Position numbers and translations under genes: made by a program. Of a stretch of DNA of 5,905 nucleotides, positions 1-5,216 are shown piece after piece. This stretch comes from Chloroflexota bacterium (lineage in GTDB: Bacteria; Chloroflexota; Limnocylindria; Limnocylindrales; CSP1-4): assembly GCA_016875645.1 (NCBI GenBank), contig VGPE01000182.1, forward strand, positions 1 to 5,905, written 5' to 3'. Each line of letters opens with the position of its first letter. Positions within the stretch are counted from its first letter, which is position 1. The notes beneath the pieces are model-generated. The model ran no database searches, was not told where the DNA came from, and was given only the letters and a program-made list of their open reading frames with translations.

Positions 1-683
1 CCAATCGAACCCCGCTCATCATCGGGGCAGCGATCATCGTCGGGGCGGCCCTGATCGCGATCTTCGCTTCGCTGCAGGGGCCCGGCCAGTCCGGCGTCCC
101 CGGGCCGTCCGGCGCGTCGACCATCCCGCCGGGCGCCGCTGGCTCGTCGGCTCCGGCCGGCTCGAGATCCTCCGTCCCCTCGGGCGCAGCGCCGTCGGCC
201 GCGGCCACGCAGGCACCCCTGCCGCGGTTCTCGCCGGGGCCCGCGGATGCCGCCGTTGGCCAGGTCATCCCGGAGGTGGAGGGCGCGTCGTTCGACGGGA
301 CGCCGGTCGCCATCCGTCGCGATGGCCGCGCAAAGCTGCTCCTCTTCCTCGCGCACTGGTGTTCGCATTGCCAGGCCGAGGTTCCGGTCGTCCAGCGTTG
401 GGTCGCCGCGGGCTCCGTCCTGGCGGGACTCGACCTGATCTCGGTCGCGACGGCTATCGATCCCACGTACCCCAACTACCCGCCCGAAGCCTGGCTGGCA
501 CGCGAGGGCTGGAGCGTGCCGGTCATCGTCGACCGGAGCGGCCAGATCGCTGCGTCGTACGGACTGAGCGCCTTCCCGTACTGGGTGGTCGTGAACGCGG
601 ACGGGACCGTCGCGCGACGCCTCACCGGCGAGTTGTCCGCGGTACAGCTCGACGCGCTGGCGGCGTCGGTCACGACCCCCTGA
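1..683 (+). CDS. Membrane-anchored TlpA/ResA-like thioredoxin-fold protein, 5' end missing
   Basis: The reading frame is open from base 3 to the TGA at 681-683, giving 226 residues; the start codon lies left of the window. Visible residues 4-24 are a hydrophobic segment (PLIIGAAIIVGAALIAIFAS), so a membrane anchor or uncleaved signal is likely. Residues 25-85 are a low-complexity Gly/Ser/Pro/Ala linker. From about residue 86 the sequence fits a thioredoxin fold: a beta strand (KLLLFLAHW), the active site W-C-S-H-C (C120 and C123) followed by QAEVP, and the cis-proline at P192 in AFPYWVVVNADG. These are hallmarks of extracytoplasmic TlpA/ResA/DsbE-type thiol-disulfide oxidoreductases. The probable role is reducing or exchanging disulfides outside the membrane; the partner is unknown. 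The CSHC motif, rather than CPPC or CGPC, implies a different redox potential from ResA or thioredoxin, but the direction of the reaction cannot be read from this. The gene converges on the SDR, with 12 bp between stops. Family assignment is confident, specific function is not. Confidence 0.88.
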   Translation, partial: NRTPLIIGAAIIVGAALIAIFASLQGPGQSGVPGPSGASTIPPGAAGSSAPAGSRSSVPSGAAPSAAATQAPLPRFSPGPADAAVGQVIPEVEGASFDGTPVAIRRDGRAKLLLFLAHWCSHCQAEVPVVQRWVAAGSVLAGLDLISVATAIDPTYPNYPPEAWLAREGWSVPVIVDRSGQIAASYGLSAFPYWVVVNADGTVARRLTGELSAVQLDALAASVTTP

Positions 684-686
684 TCC

Positions 687-725
687 GGCGAGCGCTCACC
701 CGGCTTCGGGGCGCCAGCGCTCGCC
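687..725. terminator. Inverted repeat at convergent junction, probable bidirectional terminator
   Basis: A perfect 10-bp inverted repeat, GGCGAGCGCT (687-696) and AGCGCTCGCC (716-725), encloses 19 nt that can form an inner CCCG/CGGG stem (699-702 with 707-710). It begins 3 nt after the thioredoxin-like gene's stop, and its right arm lies inside the last codons of the SDR. Position between convergent genes suggests termination in both directions. There is no T-tract on either side, so it is not a textbook intrinsic terminator; hairpins of this kind are common in high-GC genomes. Confidence 0.5.
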
Positions 726-1451
726 CCGGTCCACCACCAGCACCTCGCCCGTGATGGAATCATTCGCGATCAGCGCCAGGGCGGCCGTCGCAACATCCGC
801 TACGGCGGCCGGCTGCACCGGCGACGCCGCAAGGCTCGCCCGCCGCTCGGCCGGGATGTAGCGCTCCAGCCAGCGCGTCTCCATCCAGCCGGGCGCGATC
901 GCGTTGACCAGCACCGCCGGTGCGAGTGCGCGCGCGAGCGCCTGTGTCAGGCCGATCACGGCGCTCTTCGAGACGACGTAGGGGATCGACGAGCCCTCGG
1001 CCGTCAGGCCGGAGTTGGAGGCCACGTTGAGGATCCGGCCGCGTCCGCGTGCGAGCATGCCCGGCGCGGCCGCGCGCGCGACGGCGAACATGGCCCGCAC
1101 GTTCACGTCGAACATCGAGTCCCAATCCTCGGCGGTGACCGCGTCCACGCTGCGGAACGGGACGAAGCGGGTGATGCCCGCGTTGTTGACGACCACGTCG
1201 AGCGGACCCAGCGTGCGCTCCGCGGCCCCGACGAGCGCCTCGGCGCCCACCCATTCGGCGAGATCCGCGCCGATCGCGACGGCCCGGCCGCCGCCGTCCA
1301 CGATCTCGGCAACCGTTGCGTCGGCTTCCGCGGCCGATCGGCTGTACCCGACCGCCACCGCGGCGCCGGTCGCCGCCAGCGCCAGCGCGATCTCGCGCCC
1401 GAGGCCCGTGCCGCCGCCCGTGACCAGGGCGACGCGGCCGGCGAGATCCAC
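696..1451 (-). CDS. Classical short-chain dehydrogenase/reductase (SDR), FabG-like
   Basis: A 251-residue protein, the normal length for a classical SDR, likely an NAD(P)H-dependent oxidoreductase acting on a carbonyl or alcohol in the cytoplasm. All core motifs are present: the Rossmann loop TGGGTGLG (11-18), D63 in GADL (adenine pocket), NNAG (89-92), and the catalytic tetrad N117, S145, Y158, K162 (YVVSK, with the serine 13 residues before the tyrosine). The PGWMETR segment (188-193) is the usual post-beta6 substrate loop. Residues after beta2 (GYSRS) contain Arg and Ser rather than an acidic residue, which hints at NADP(H). The C-terminal VVDRGERW has Arg where most FabG-like enzymes have the first Gly of a GG pair. 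The GTG at 1451 is chosen because homology begins immediately (DLAGRVALVTG) and because it lies 4 nt after the amidohydrolase stop, so translation is probably coupled; no clear Shine-Dalgarno is seen. An upstream in-frame start at 1580 would only add sequence from the amidohydrolase in the wrong frame. Substrate is unknown. Confidence 0.9.
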   Translation of the reverse strand: MDLAGRVALVTGGGTGLGREIALALAATGAAVAVGYSRSAAEADATVAEIVDGGGRAVAIGADLAEWVGAEALVGAAERTLGPLDVVVNNAGITRFVPFRSVDAVTAEDWDSMFDVNVRAMFAVARAAAPGMLARGRGRILNVASNSGLTAEGSSIPYVVSKSAVIGLTQALARALAPAVLVNAIAPGWMETRWLERYIPAERRASLAASPVQPAAVADVATAALALIANDSITGEVLVVDRGERWRPEAG

Positions 1452-1455
1452 GAGC

Positions 1456-2832
1456 TCAGTCGACGATCGGCCAGGCCGCGAAGGCCGTGCGGCCCAGCAT
1501 CGCCTCGAAGCCGGCCGCCGCCTCGTCGATCCGCCGATAGGCATCGGTCGCGTCCAGGCGGGTGAACCGCCCGCCGTCAAGCACGATCTCGCCGTCGACG
1601 AGCACCGTGTCCACGGTCGCCGACTGGCCGAAGAACACCAGCGAGTCGACCGGGTCCGCCCAGCGCGGGTGCGCCTCGGGCCGGTCGAGGGTGTGGATCA
1701 CGACGTCGGCCCGCATTCCGACCGCCAGCGCCCCGATCTCGCCCTGGAGTCCCACGGCGCGTGCCCCGTTGAGCGTCGCCATCTCCAGCGCCTGTTCCGC
1801 CGTCAAGACCGGGTACTGGTCGCGCACCTCTCGCTGGACGCCGATGGCCAGGTGCATCTGACGCGCCATATCGCGCTTGCCGCCCATTCCGTCCGATCCG
1901 AGCGCGACGGGCACGCCGGCGTCGACCAGCTCCGGGAAGCGGCCCACGCGGATCGCGCCCTTGCCCCGGCGCAGGGACGCATTCGGGCAGTGGACAACGT
2001 TCGCTCCGGAGCGGGCAACCAGGTCCACCTCCGCGTCGTCGAGGCGGATCATGTGGACCAGCGTCAGGTTCGGGCCCAGGATCCCGAGGTCGGCGAGGTG
2101 GAAGAGCGGCCGCGCCCCGTGCTGCTTTTCGGACGCCGCCACCTCGTTGGCGCCCCATGACTGGTGCATGACCATGGGCACGCCCGCGCGTTCCGCCAGC
2201 GCGGCCGCGGCTTTGAGCAGCCGGTCGGAGCTGAGGCCCATCCCGGACAACGTCACTGCGCACCAGGCTCGGCCCTCACCGCGGAACGGGTACGCCTCGA
2301 CCTGGCGCTCGATCCGCTCCAGGCACTCCTCGGTGGAGTGGACCAGGGGCTCCATGTCCGGCCCGGCCAGCACGTCGAAGATGAGGTGGCCGGGGATGCC
2401 GCGGACGCCCACCTCGTTGATGGCGCGTGCCGTCCGCGCAAGGTCGCGCGACGAGCCCGTATCGCAGAAGGTGGTGATCCCATTGCGGAGCATCTCCATG
2501 CAGGAGAGCAGCGCGCCCAGGTAGTCGCCGTCCGGACCGTCGGGGCCGTAGAACGCGTGGTCGATCGGGTCCCAGTTGGGGTCCGCCTTGGGCGTGAACC
2601 CGCGGATCAGATCACTCGAGGTGTGCGCGTGGGCGTCCACGAACCCCGGGTGCACCAGGGCACCGCCGAGATCACGCGTCTGCTCTGCCGCGGCTGCGTG
2701 CGCCACACCGACTTCGCGGTCCGGCCCGATCGCCCGGATCCGGCCGCCCTCGATTGCGATCGCCCCGTCGGCCAGGATGCGGCGCTCCGCGTCCATCGTG
2801 ATGACGCGCCCGTGGCGCAGCAGCAGGTCCAC
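1456..2832 (-). CDS. COG0402-type metal-dependent amidohydrolase (deaminase/chlorohydrolase-like)
   Basis: A 458-residue protein of the usual length for the TrzA/AtzB/MtaD/SsnA group of the amidohydrolase superfamily. An N-terminal beta-sandwich part (LLLRHGRVITMDAERR, about 1-58) leads into a TIM barrel with H68 and H70 (VDAHAH), H223 (VMHQSW), H260 (LVHM), H281 (HCPNAS) and D314 (LGSDG). These match the metal ligands and active-site histidines of the family. The C-terminal part (about 372-425, ADVVIHTLD and VDTVLVDGEIVLDGG) completes the split sandwich. Known relatives hydrolytically deaminate or dechlorinate purines, pyrimidines, S-adenosylhomocysteine, methylthioadenosine or s-triazines. 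Here the glutamate normally three residues after the third metal His (HxxE) is replaced by W226, so a standard deaminase mechanism is doubtful and the substrate is open. The start is the GTG at 2832, preceded by GAGGAGGG with a good 9-nt gap. It is first in an operon with the SDR and divergent from the aminotransferase. It is often annotated as an S-adenosylhomocysteine deaminase; I would not go that far. Confidence 0.9.
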   Translation of the reverse strand: MDLLLRHGRVITMDAERRILADGAIAIEGGRIRAIGPDREVGVAHAAAAEQTRDLGGALVHPGFVDAHAHTSSDLIRGFTPKADPNWDPIDHAFYGPDGPDGDYLGALLSCMEMLRNGITTFCDTGSSRDLARTARAINEVGVRGIPGHLIFDVLAGPDMEPLVHSTEECLERIERQVEAYPFRGEGRAWCAVTLSGMGLSSDRLLKAAAALAERAGVPMVMHQSWGANEVAASEKQHGARPLFHLADLGILGPNLTLVHMIRLDDAEVDLVARSGANVVHCPNASLRRGKGAIRVGRFPELVDAGVPVALGSDGMGGKRDMARQMHLAIGVQREVRDQYPVLTAEQALEMATLNGARAVGLQGEIGALAVGMRADVVIHTLDRPEAHPRWADPVDSLVFFGQSATVDTVLVDGEIVLDGGRFTRLDATDAYRRIDEAAAGFEAMLGRTAFAAWPIVD

Positions 2833-2841
2833 CGGTCCGAT

Positions 2842-2849
2842 CCCTCCTC
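2842..2849 (-). promoter_or_regulatory. Shine-Dalgarno site of the amidohydrolase
   Basis: On the minus strand GAGGAGGG lies 9 nt before GTG at 2832. It is the strongest ribosome binding site seen in the window and settles the start against the long in-frame extension that stays open to 3654, which has no family similarity. Confidence 0.75.
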
Positions 2850-3310
2850 GGCGTCGCGTCCCGAGCGTAGCAGCGCGGGGTGACCCCGCGACCCCGGTTC
2901 GGGACGGGAGTTCGCTCCGTCGCCTCCGCCGCGCGACTGCGTGGGGCTGCCAGCGCTCGCCGCGGGCGGATCGGCCGGCGTCCGGTGCGCCGGCCAACTT
3001 CGCGTGCGGAATCGCGCCGGCGGCGGCCGGGGTCGCCGCGCGGCAGCCCGGGACAGGAACCTGGCACCGGTCCGGGGGCGCGGGGGCCGCCCCGCGGAGT
3101 GCGTGCTCTGGTTCCTCCGCAATACCACTCGGGGCGGTTGTCCGCGCGGACTGCCGCGCCCGAGCGCCGGGAATCGGCCGAATTCGGGCCGCGGTACCGT
3201 TGGGGCTGGTGAGACGTGCGGAAACGGCACATACCACCGCCCCCATCCGTACGACGGACAGGACGAAAGACCGGCGCTCGCCGTCGGCGGCGGGCGACAC
3301 TGGAGGGCTG
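2850..3310. other. Divergent intergenic region without a recognisable gene
   Basis: This gap separates the divergent amidohydrolase and aminotransferase starts and must hold promoters for both directions unless transcription starts elsewhere. Open frames cross it on both strands, but their translations are Arg/Pro/Gly/Ala-rich strings with no domain pattern, as expected by chance at this GC content. Visible elements are a 17-nt palindrome (2874-2890), a loose repeat GCGGAG/CTCCGC (3094-3099 and 3115-3120), and GTGC-N7-GCAC (3216-3230). No convincing -35/-10 pair was found in either direction, and no known riboswitch pattern or tRNA was recognised. At its right end GGAGGG (3302-3307) serves the aminotransferase. 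Confidence 0.6.
2874..2890. promoter_or_regulatory. 17-nt palindrome, candidate operator or leader hairpin
   Basis: CGCGGGGTGACCCCGCG is a perfect palindrome of two 8-nt arms around one central base, centred 50 nt upstream of the amidohydrolase start. The position suits a repressor or activator site over the promoter or 5' leader. As RNA it could form a 7-bp hairpin with a UGA loop. No regulator is encoded nearby to support an assignment, and GC-rich palindromes arise by chance more readily in this composition. Confidence 0.35.
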
Positions 3311-4219
3311 ATGGCAGGCGAGCGGGTGGCCTGGTACCGGGGCGAGATCATCCCCGAATCGGAGGTCCGGATCTCCTTCCGCGATGCGGCGGCGGTCCGT
3401 GGCGAGGGCGTGTACGACACGGAGCGCACCCTCGGCGGCCGCGTGTTCCGCCTCGACCAGCACCTCGACCGGCTCTGGCGCTCCATGGCATACCTCGGCA
3501 TCGAGCCGCCGATGGAGCGCGCGGAACTGGCCGCGATCACCCACGAGGTCGCCGGTCGGAACGCGGAGATCGCCGGGGACGACGTCTGGGTCACACAGCG
3601 AGTGTCGCGCGGGGTGCCGCGCGAGCACGGCGGCGACGGCCGCCCGACGCTCATCGTGGAATCGCTGCCGATCCCCTTCGCGACCCGAGCCGCCGGCTAC
3701 CGCGACGGCGTGCGCGTGGTCACCTCCTCGCTTTGCCGCACGCCGCCCTGGGCGCTGAGCCCGCAGGCCAAGACCACCAACCTGCTCAACCTGATGCTCG
3801 GCGCGCAGCAGGTGCGGGACGTGGACCCGGGCGCCTGGGCCATCCTGCTCGACGAGCACGGCAACCTGGGCGAAGGGGGCGGCGCCAACATCTTCGTGGT
3901 GAAGGGCGGGCGGCTCGCCACGCCGCAGGCACGCTTCGTGCTGCCCGGGATCACCCGCGACGCCGTCCTGGAGCTGGCGGCCGCCGAGGGCATCCCGGCC
4001 GACGAGCGCGACGTGGACCTCTTCGACGCTGCGACCGCCGATGAGGCGTTCGTGACTTCAACCAGCCTGTGCGTCTGCCCGGTCGCGTCGATCAACGGGC
4101 GGCCGATGCGAGTGGGCGCCGTCCCGGGGCCGGTCACGCGACGGCTGCAGGAGGCCTTCTCACGGCTGGTCGGGGTGGACTTCGTCGCCCAGTACCTGCG
4201 CTACCTGCCGCCTGGGTGA
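3311..4219 (+). CDS. PLP-dependent aminotransferase, fold type IV (BCAT / D-amino acid / (R)-amine transaminase family)
   Basis: A 302-residue protein of typical length for class IV aminotransferases, which move an amino group between an amine or amino acid and a keto acid using pyridoxal phosphate. The N-terminal domain has the family pattern GVYDTERT then FRLDQHLDRLWRSMAYLGI (46-64), where R54 fits the phosphate-contacting arginine. K154 in SPQAKTTNLLNLMLG is the expected Schiff-base lysine, E188 in GEGGGANIF the cofactor-ring contact, and LPGITR (211-216) and FVTSTS (247-252) complete the PLP site. The RVSRGVPREHG segment and the ending GPVTRRLQEAF recall (R)-amine transaminase-like members as well as ilvE-type enzymes, so the substrate cannot be assigned. 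The ATG at 3311 has GGAGGG at 3302-3307; the gap is short (3 nt from GGAGGG, 5 from GGAG), but homology starts soon after. A GTG at 3326 is a weaker alternative. The frame is also open far upstream (to 2576), but that extension has no family similarity. It is divergent from the amidohydrolase/SDR operon. Confidence 0.9.
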   Translation: MAGERVAWYRGEIIPESEVRISFRDAAAVRGEGVYDTERTLGGRVFRLDQHLDRLWRSMAYLGIEPPMERAELAAITHEVAGRNAEIAGDDVWVTQRVSRGVPREHGGDGRPTLIVESLPIPFATRAAGYRDGVRVVTSSLCRTPPWALSPQAKTTNLLNLMLGAQQVRDVDPGAWAILLDEHGNLGEGGGANIFVVKGGRLATPQARFVLPGITRDAVLELAAAEGIPADERDVDLFDAATADEAFVTSTSLCVCPVASINGRPMRVGAVPGPVTRRLQEAFSRLVGVDFVAQYLRYLPPG

Positions 4220-4233
4220 GGCGCGGCGCTTGC

Positions 4234-4258
4234 GTGTGCCTCGTCCGAGGTGGCACAC
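4234..4258 (+). terminator. Inverted repeat after the aminotransferase, candidate terminator or operator
   Basis: GTGTGCC (4234-4240) and GGCACAC (4252-4258) are perfect 7-bp arms around 11 nt. An overlapping alternative stem, CCTCG/CGAGG (4239-4243 with 4246-4250), competes with it. The element begins 15 nt after the aminotransferase stop, which suits a terminator, but there is no T-tract. The N11-spaced symmetric arms could equally be a protein binding site for the next gene. Confidence 0.35.
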
Positions 4259-4304
4259 TGCCGGCATGACGTCACGAACCGGGGCGCGCGACATGTGTAG
4301 GTGT

Positions 4305-4331
4305 CTCCGTCGGCGGCCCCGCCGTGCGGAG
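4305..4331 (+). terminator. Imperfect GC-rich hairpin
   Basis: CTCCG-T-CGGCG, loop GCCC, CGCCG-TG-CGGAG forms two 5-bp stems separated by a small internal loop. It lies about 85 nt after the aminotransferase stop and lacks a T-tract. It may be a second terminator or a chance structure in GC-rich DNA. Confidence 0.2.
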
Positions 4332-4523
4332 GACGTGGTCTGAGGGCCTGCGCGCGCTCCAACACCTGACGCGCGCCTCAGATCGGTCCCGCGGGCCGCG
4401 GTCCAGATGCGCTGGGCTGCGGCCGCTTCGTTTCCCGCACCGTTGACCAGTGGGTGGCCGTCGAATGCCGCATCGGGCGCCCCGCCCCGTGGCCGGGCCG
4501 GCGCCGGCCACCAGCGCAGGTTG

Positions 4524-5162
4524 ATGACCCAGACGGAGACGAATCCCGTGACCACCCCGACCCTGCCCCGCCAGCGCATCGCGATCGCGCGCAAGGAAGA
4601 GATCGATCGTCTCGACCGCGAGGCCCCGCCCGTTCTGCAGCGCCACTTCGAGCTCATTCGCCAGGGCCTCCGCCACGTGCCGGGGATCCCGCCCGACGCG
4701 GCGAAGATCGAGGACGCGCCGACGCTGCGCGCGCTGGCGCTCAAGCCGGACATCTACTACGCCTGGTTTCTGACCGAATACCACTCGGCCAAGGAAGGCG
4801 AGGTGGATTCGGCGACCAAGGAGCTTCTGGCCATCGCAGCGTCCGCGCGCAACGAGGGCGACGAGAACGTGCTGTGCACGCCCTACCACGCGGGCGCTGC
4901 GCGGTTCGAGGGTGCGGCCGACGATTGGGTGGCGATCGCCCAGGACTTCGATCGCCGCAAGAACGAGCTGCCCGAGCGCCAGCGGACGATCGTCGAGTTC
5001 GGCCTCAAGGCTGCCTATCAGCCGCGCGACGTGACCGACGCGGACGTGGACCGGGTCCGGGCGCTCGGCCTGTCGGACGCTGCGCTCGTCGAGATCGTCT
5101 CGACCGCGCTGATTGCGCACAACCTGTCCGCGCTCAACCAGGTCTTCGACCTGACGCTGTAG
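4524..5162 (+). CDS. AhpD / carboxymuconolactone decarboxylase-like (peroxidase-related) protein
   Basis: A 212-residue, mostly helical protein. Its central motif KELLAIAASARNEG...C-T-P-Y-H-AGAARFEG (about 99-130) matches the AhpD-like alkylhydroperoxidase core, where a Glu, a CxxCxxxH motif and a downstream Gly form the peroxide-reducing site. Here E100, C118 and H122 are retained, with C118 four residues before the His as expected for the second (peroxidatic) cysteine. The position of the first, resolving cysteine is N115, and no other cysteine occurs in the protein. About three extra residues separate the Glu from the Cys. The C-terminal half (VTDADVDRVRALGLSDAALVEIV) fits the second helical part of peroxidase-related enzymes. 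A thiol peroxidase role is uncertain; a decarboxylase-like or non-redox role is possible. Start choice is unclear: ATG 4524 has only AGG 3 nt before it, while GTG 4548 has GGAGA (4534-4538) 9 nt before it and would give 204 residues. No signal peptide or membrane segment is seen. It lies downstream of the aminotransferase on the same strand but 304 bp away. Confidence 0.82.
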   Translation: MTQTETNPVTTPTLPRQRIAIARKEEIDRLDREAPPVLQRHFELIRQGLRHVPGIPPDAAKIEDAPTLRALALKPDIYYAWFLTEYHSAKEGEVDSATKELLAIAASARNEGDENVLCTPYHAGAARFEGAADDWVAIAQDFDRRKNELPERQRTIVEFGLKAAYQPRDVTDADVDRVRALGLSDAALVEIVSTALIAHNLSALNQVFDLTL

Positions 5163-5171
5163 CCGGCATCG

Positions 5172-5205
5172 TCGGTCGCGCCGGCCGTCGGGCCGGCGCG
5201 ACCGA
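5172..5205. terminator. 15-bp perfect hairpin, bidirectional terminator between convergent genes
   Basis: TCGGTCGCGCCGGCC (5172-5186), loop GTCG, and GGCCGGCGCGACCGA (5191-5205) form a perfect 15-bp stem with a 4-nt loop. It starts 9 nt after the AhpD-like gene's TAG and ends 11 nt before the stop of the minus-strand gene. The symmetry lets it act on transcripts from both directions. No run of T follows on either strand, so it would be a U-less terminator or an RNA 3'-end stabiliser. Confidence 0.7.
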
Positions 5206-5216
5206 TGGCAAGCCCG

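Larger units (their letters stand above)
4220..4523. other. Intergenic region between aminotransferase and AhpD-like gene
   Basis: About 300 bp without a convincing gene. The left third contains an inverted repeat (4234-4258) followed directly by two 8-bp palindromes, TGCCGGCA (4259-4266) and TGACGTCA (4267-4274), then a second imperfect hairpin (4305-4331). An open frame entering from 4407 is continuous with the downstream gene, but its residues before 4524 are low-complexity and unlike the family. No promoter hexamers could be supported. The gap and hairpins suggest the downstream gene has its own promoter. Confidence 0.5.

Noticed and set aside
1015..2160. Long plus-strand open frame of 381 codons across the SDR and amidohydrolase
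   Set aside because: It lies antisense to two genes with complete family motifs; its translation is rich in Arg, Ala, Pro and Ser and shows no domain pattern.
2880..3212. 110-codon plus-strand open frame in the divergent gap
   Set aside because: It is Arg/Pro/Gly-rich with no motif, and has no ribosome binding site; chance open frames of this size are common at this GC content.
3200..3251. Promoter candidates before the aminotransferase (TTGGGG, GGAAAC with CGTA)
   Set aside because: Neither has an acceptable partner at normal spacing: no -10 lies about 17 nt after TTGGGG, and the GGAAAC to CGTA distance of 22 nt is too long for an ECF-type promoter.
2576..3310. Upstream in-frame extension of the aminotransferase
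   Set aside because: It runs antisense through the amidohydrolase start and the intergenic gap with low-complexity residues; family similarity begins just after ATG 3311.
2833..3654. Upstream in-frame extension of the amidohydrolase
   Set aside because: The extra residues have no family similarity, overlap the aminotransferase antisense, and the GTG at 2832 has a strong ribosome binding site.
4230..4259. Possible -35/-10 pair TTGCGT and CACACT
   Set aside because: Each matches consensus at only about half the positions and both overlap the inverted repeat at 4234-4258.
4272..5120. 282-codon minus-strand open frame opposite the AhpD-like gene
   Set aside because: It mirrors the codon structure of a gene with clear family motifs and has no recognisable domain of its own.
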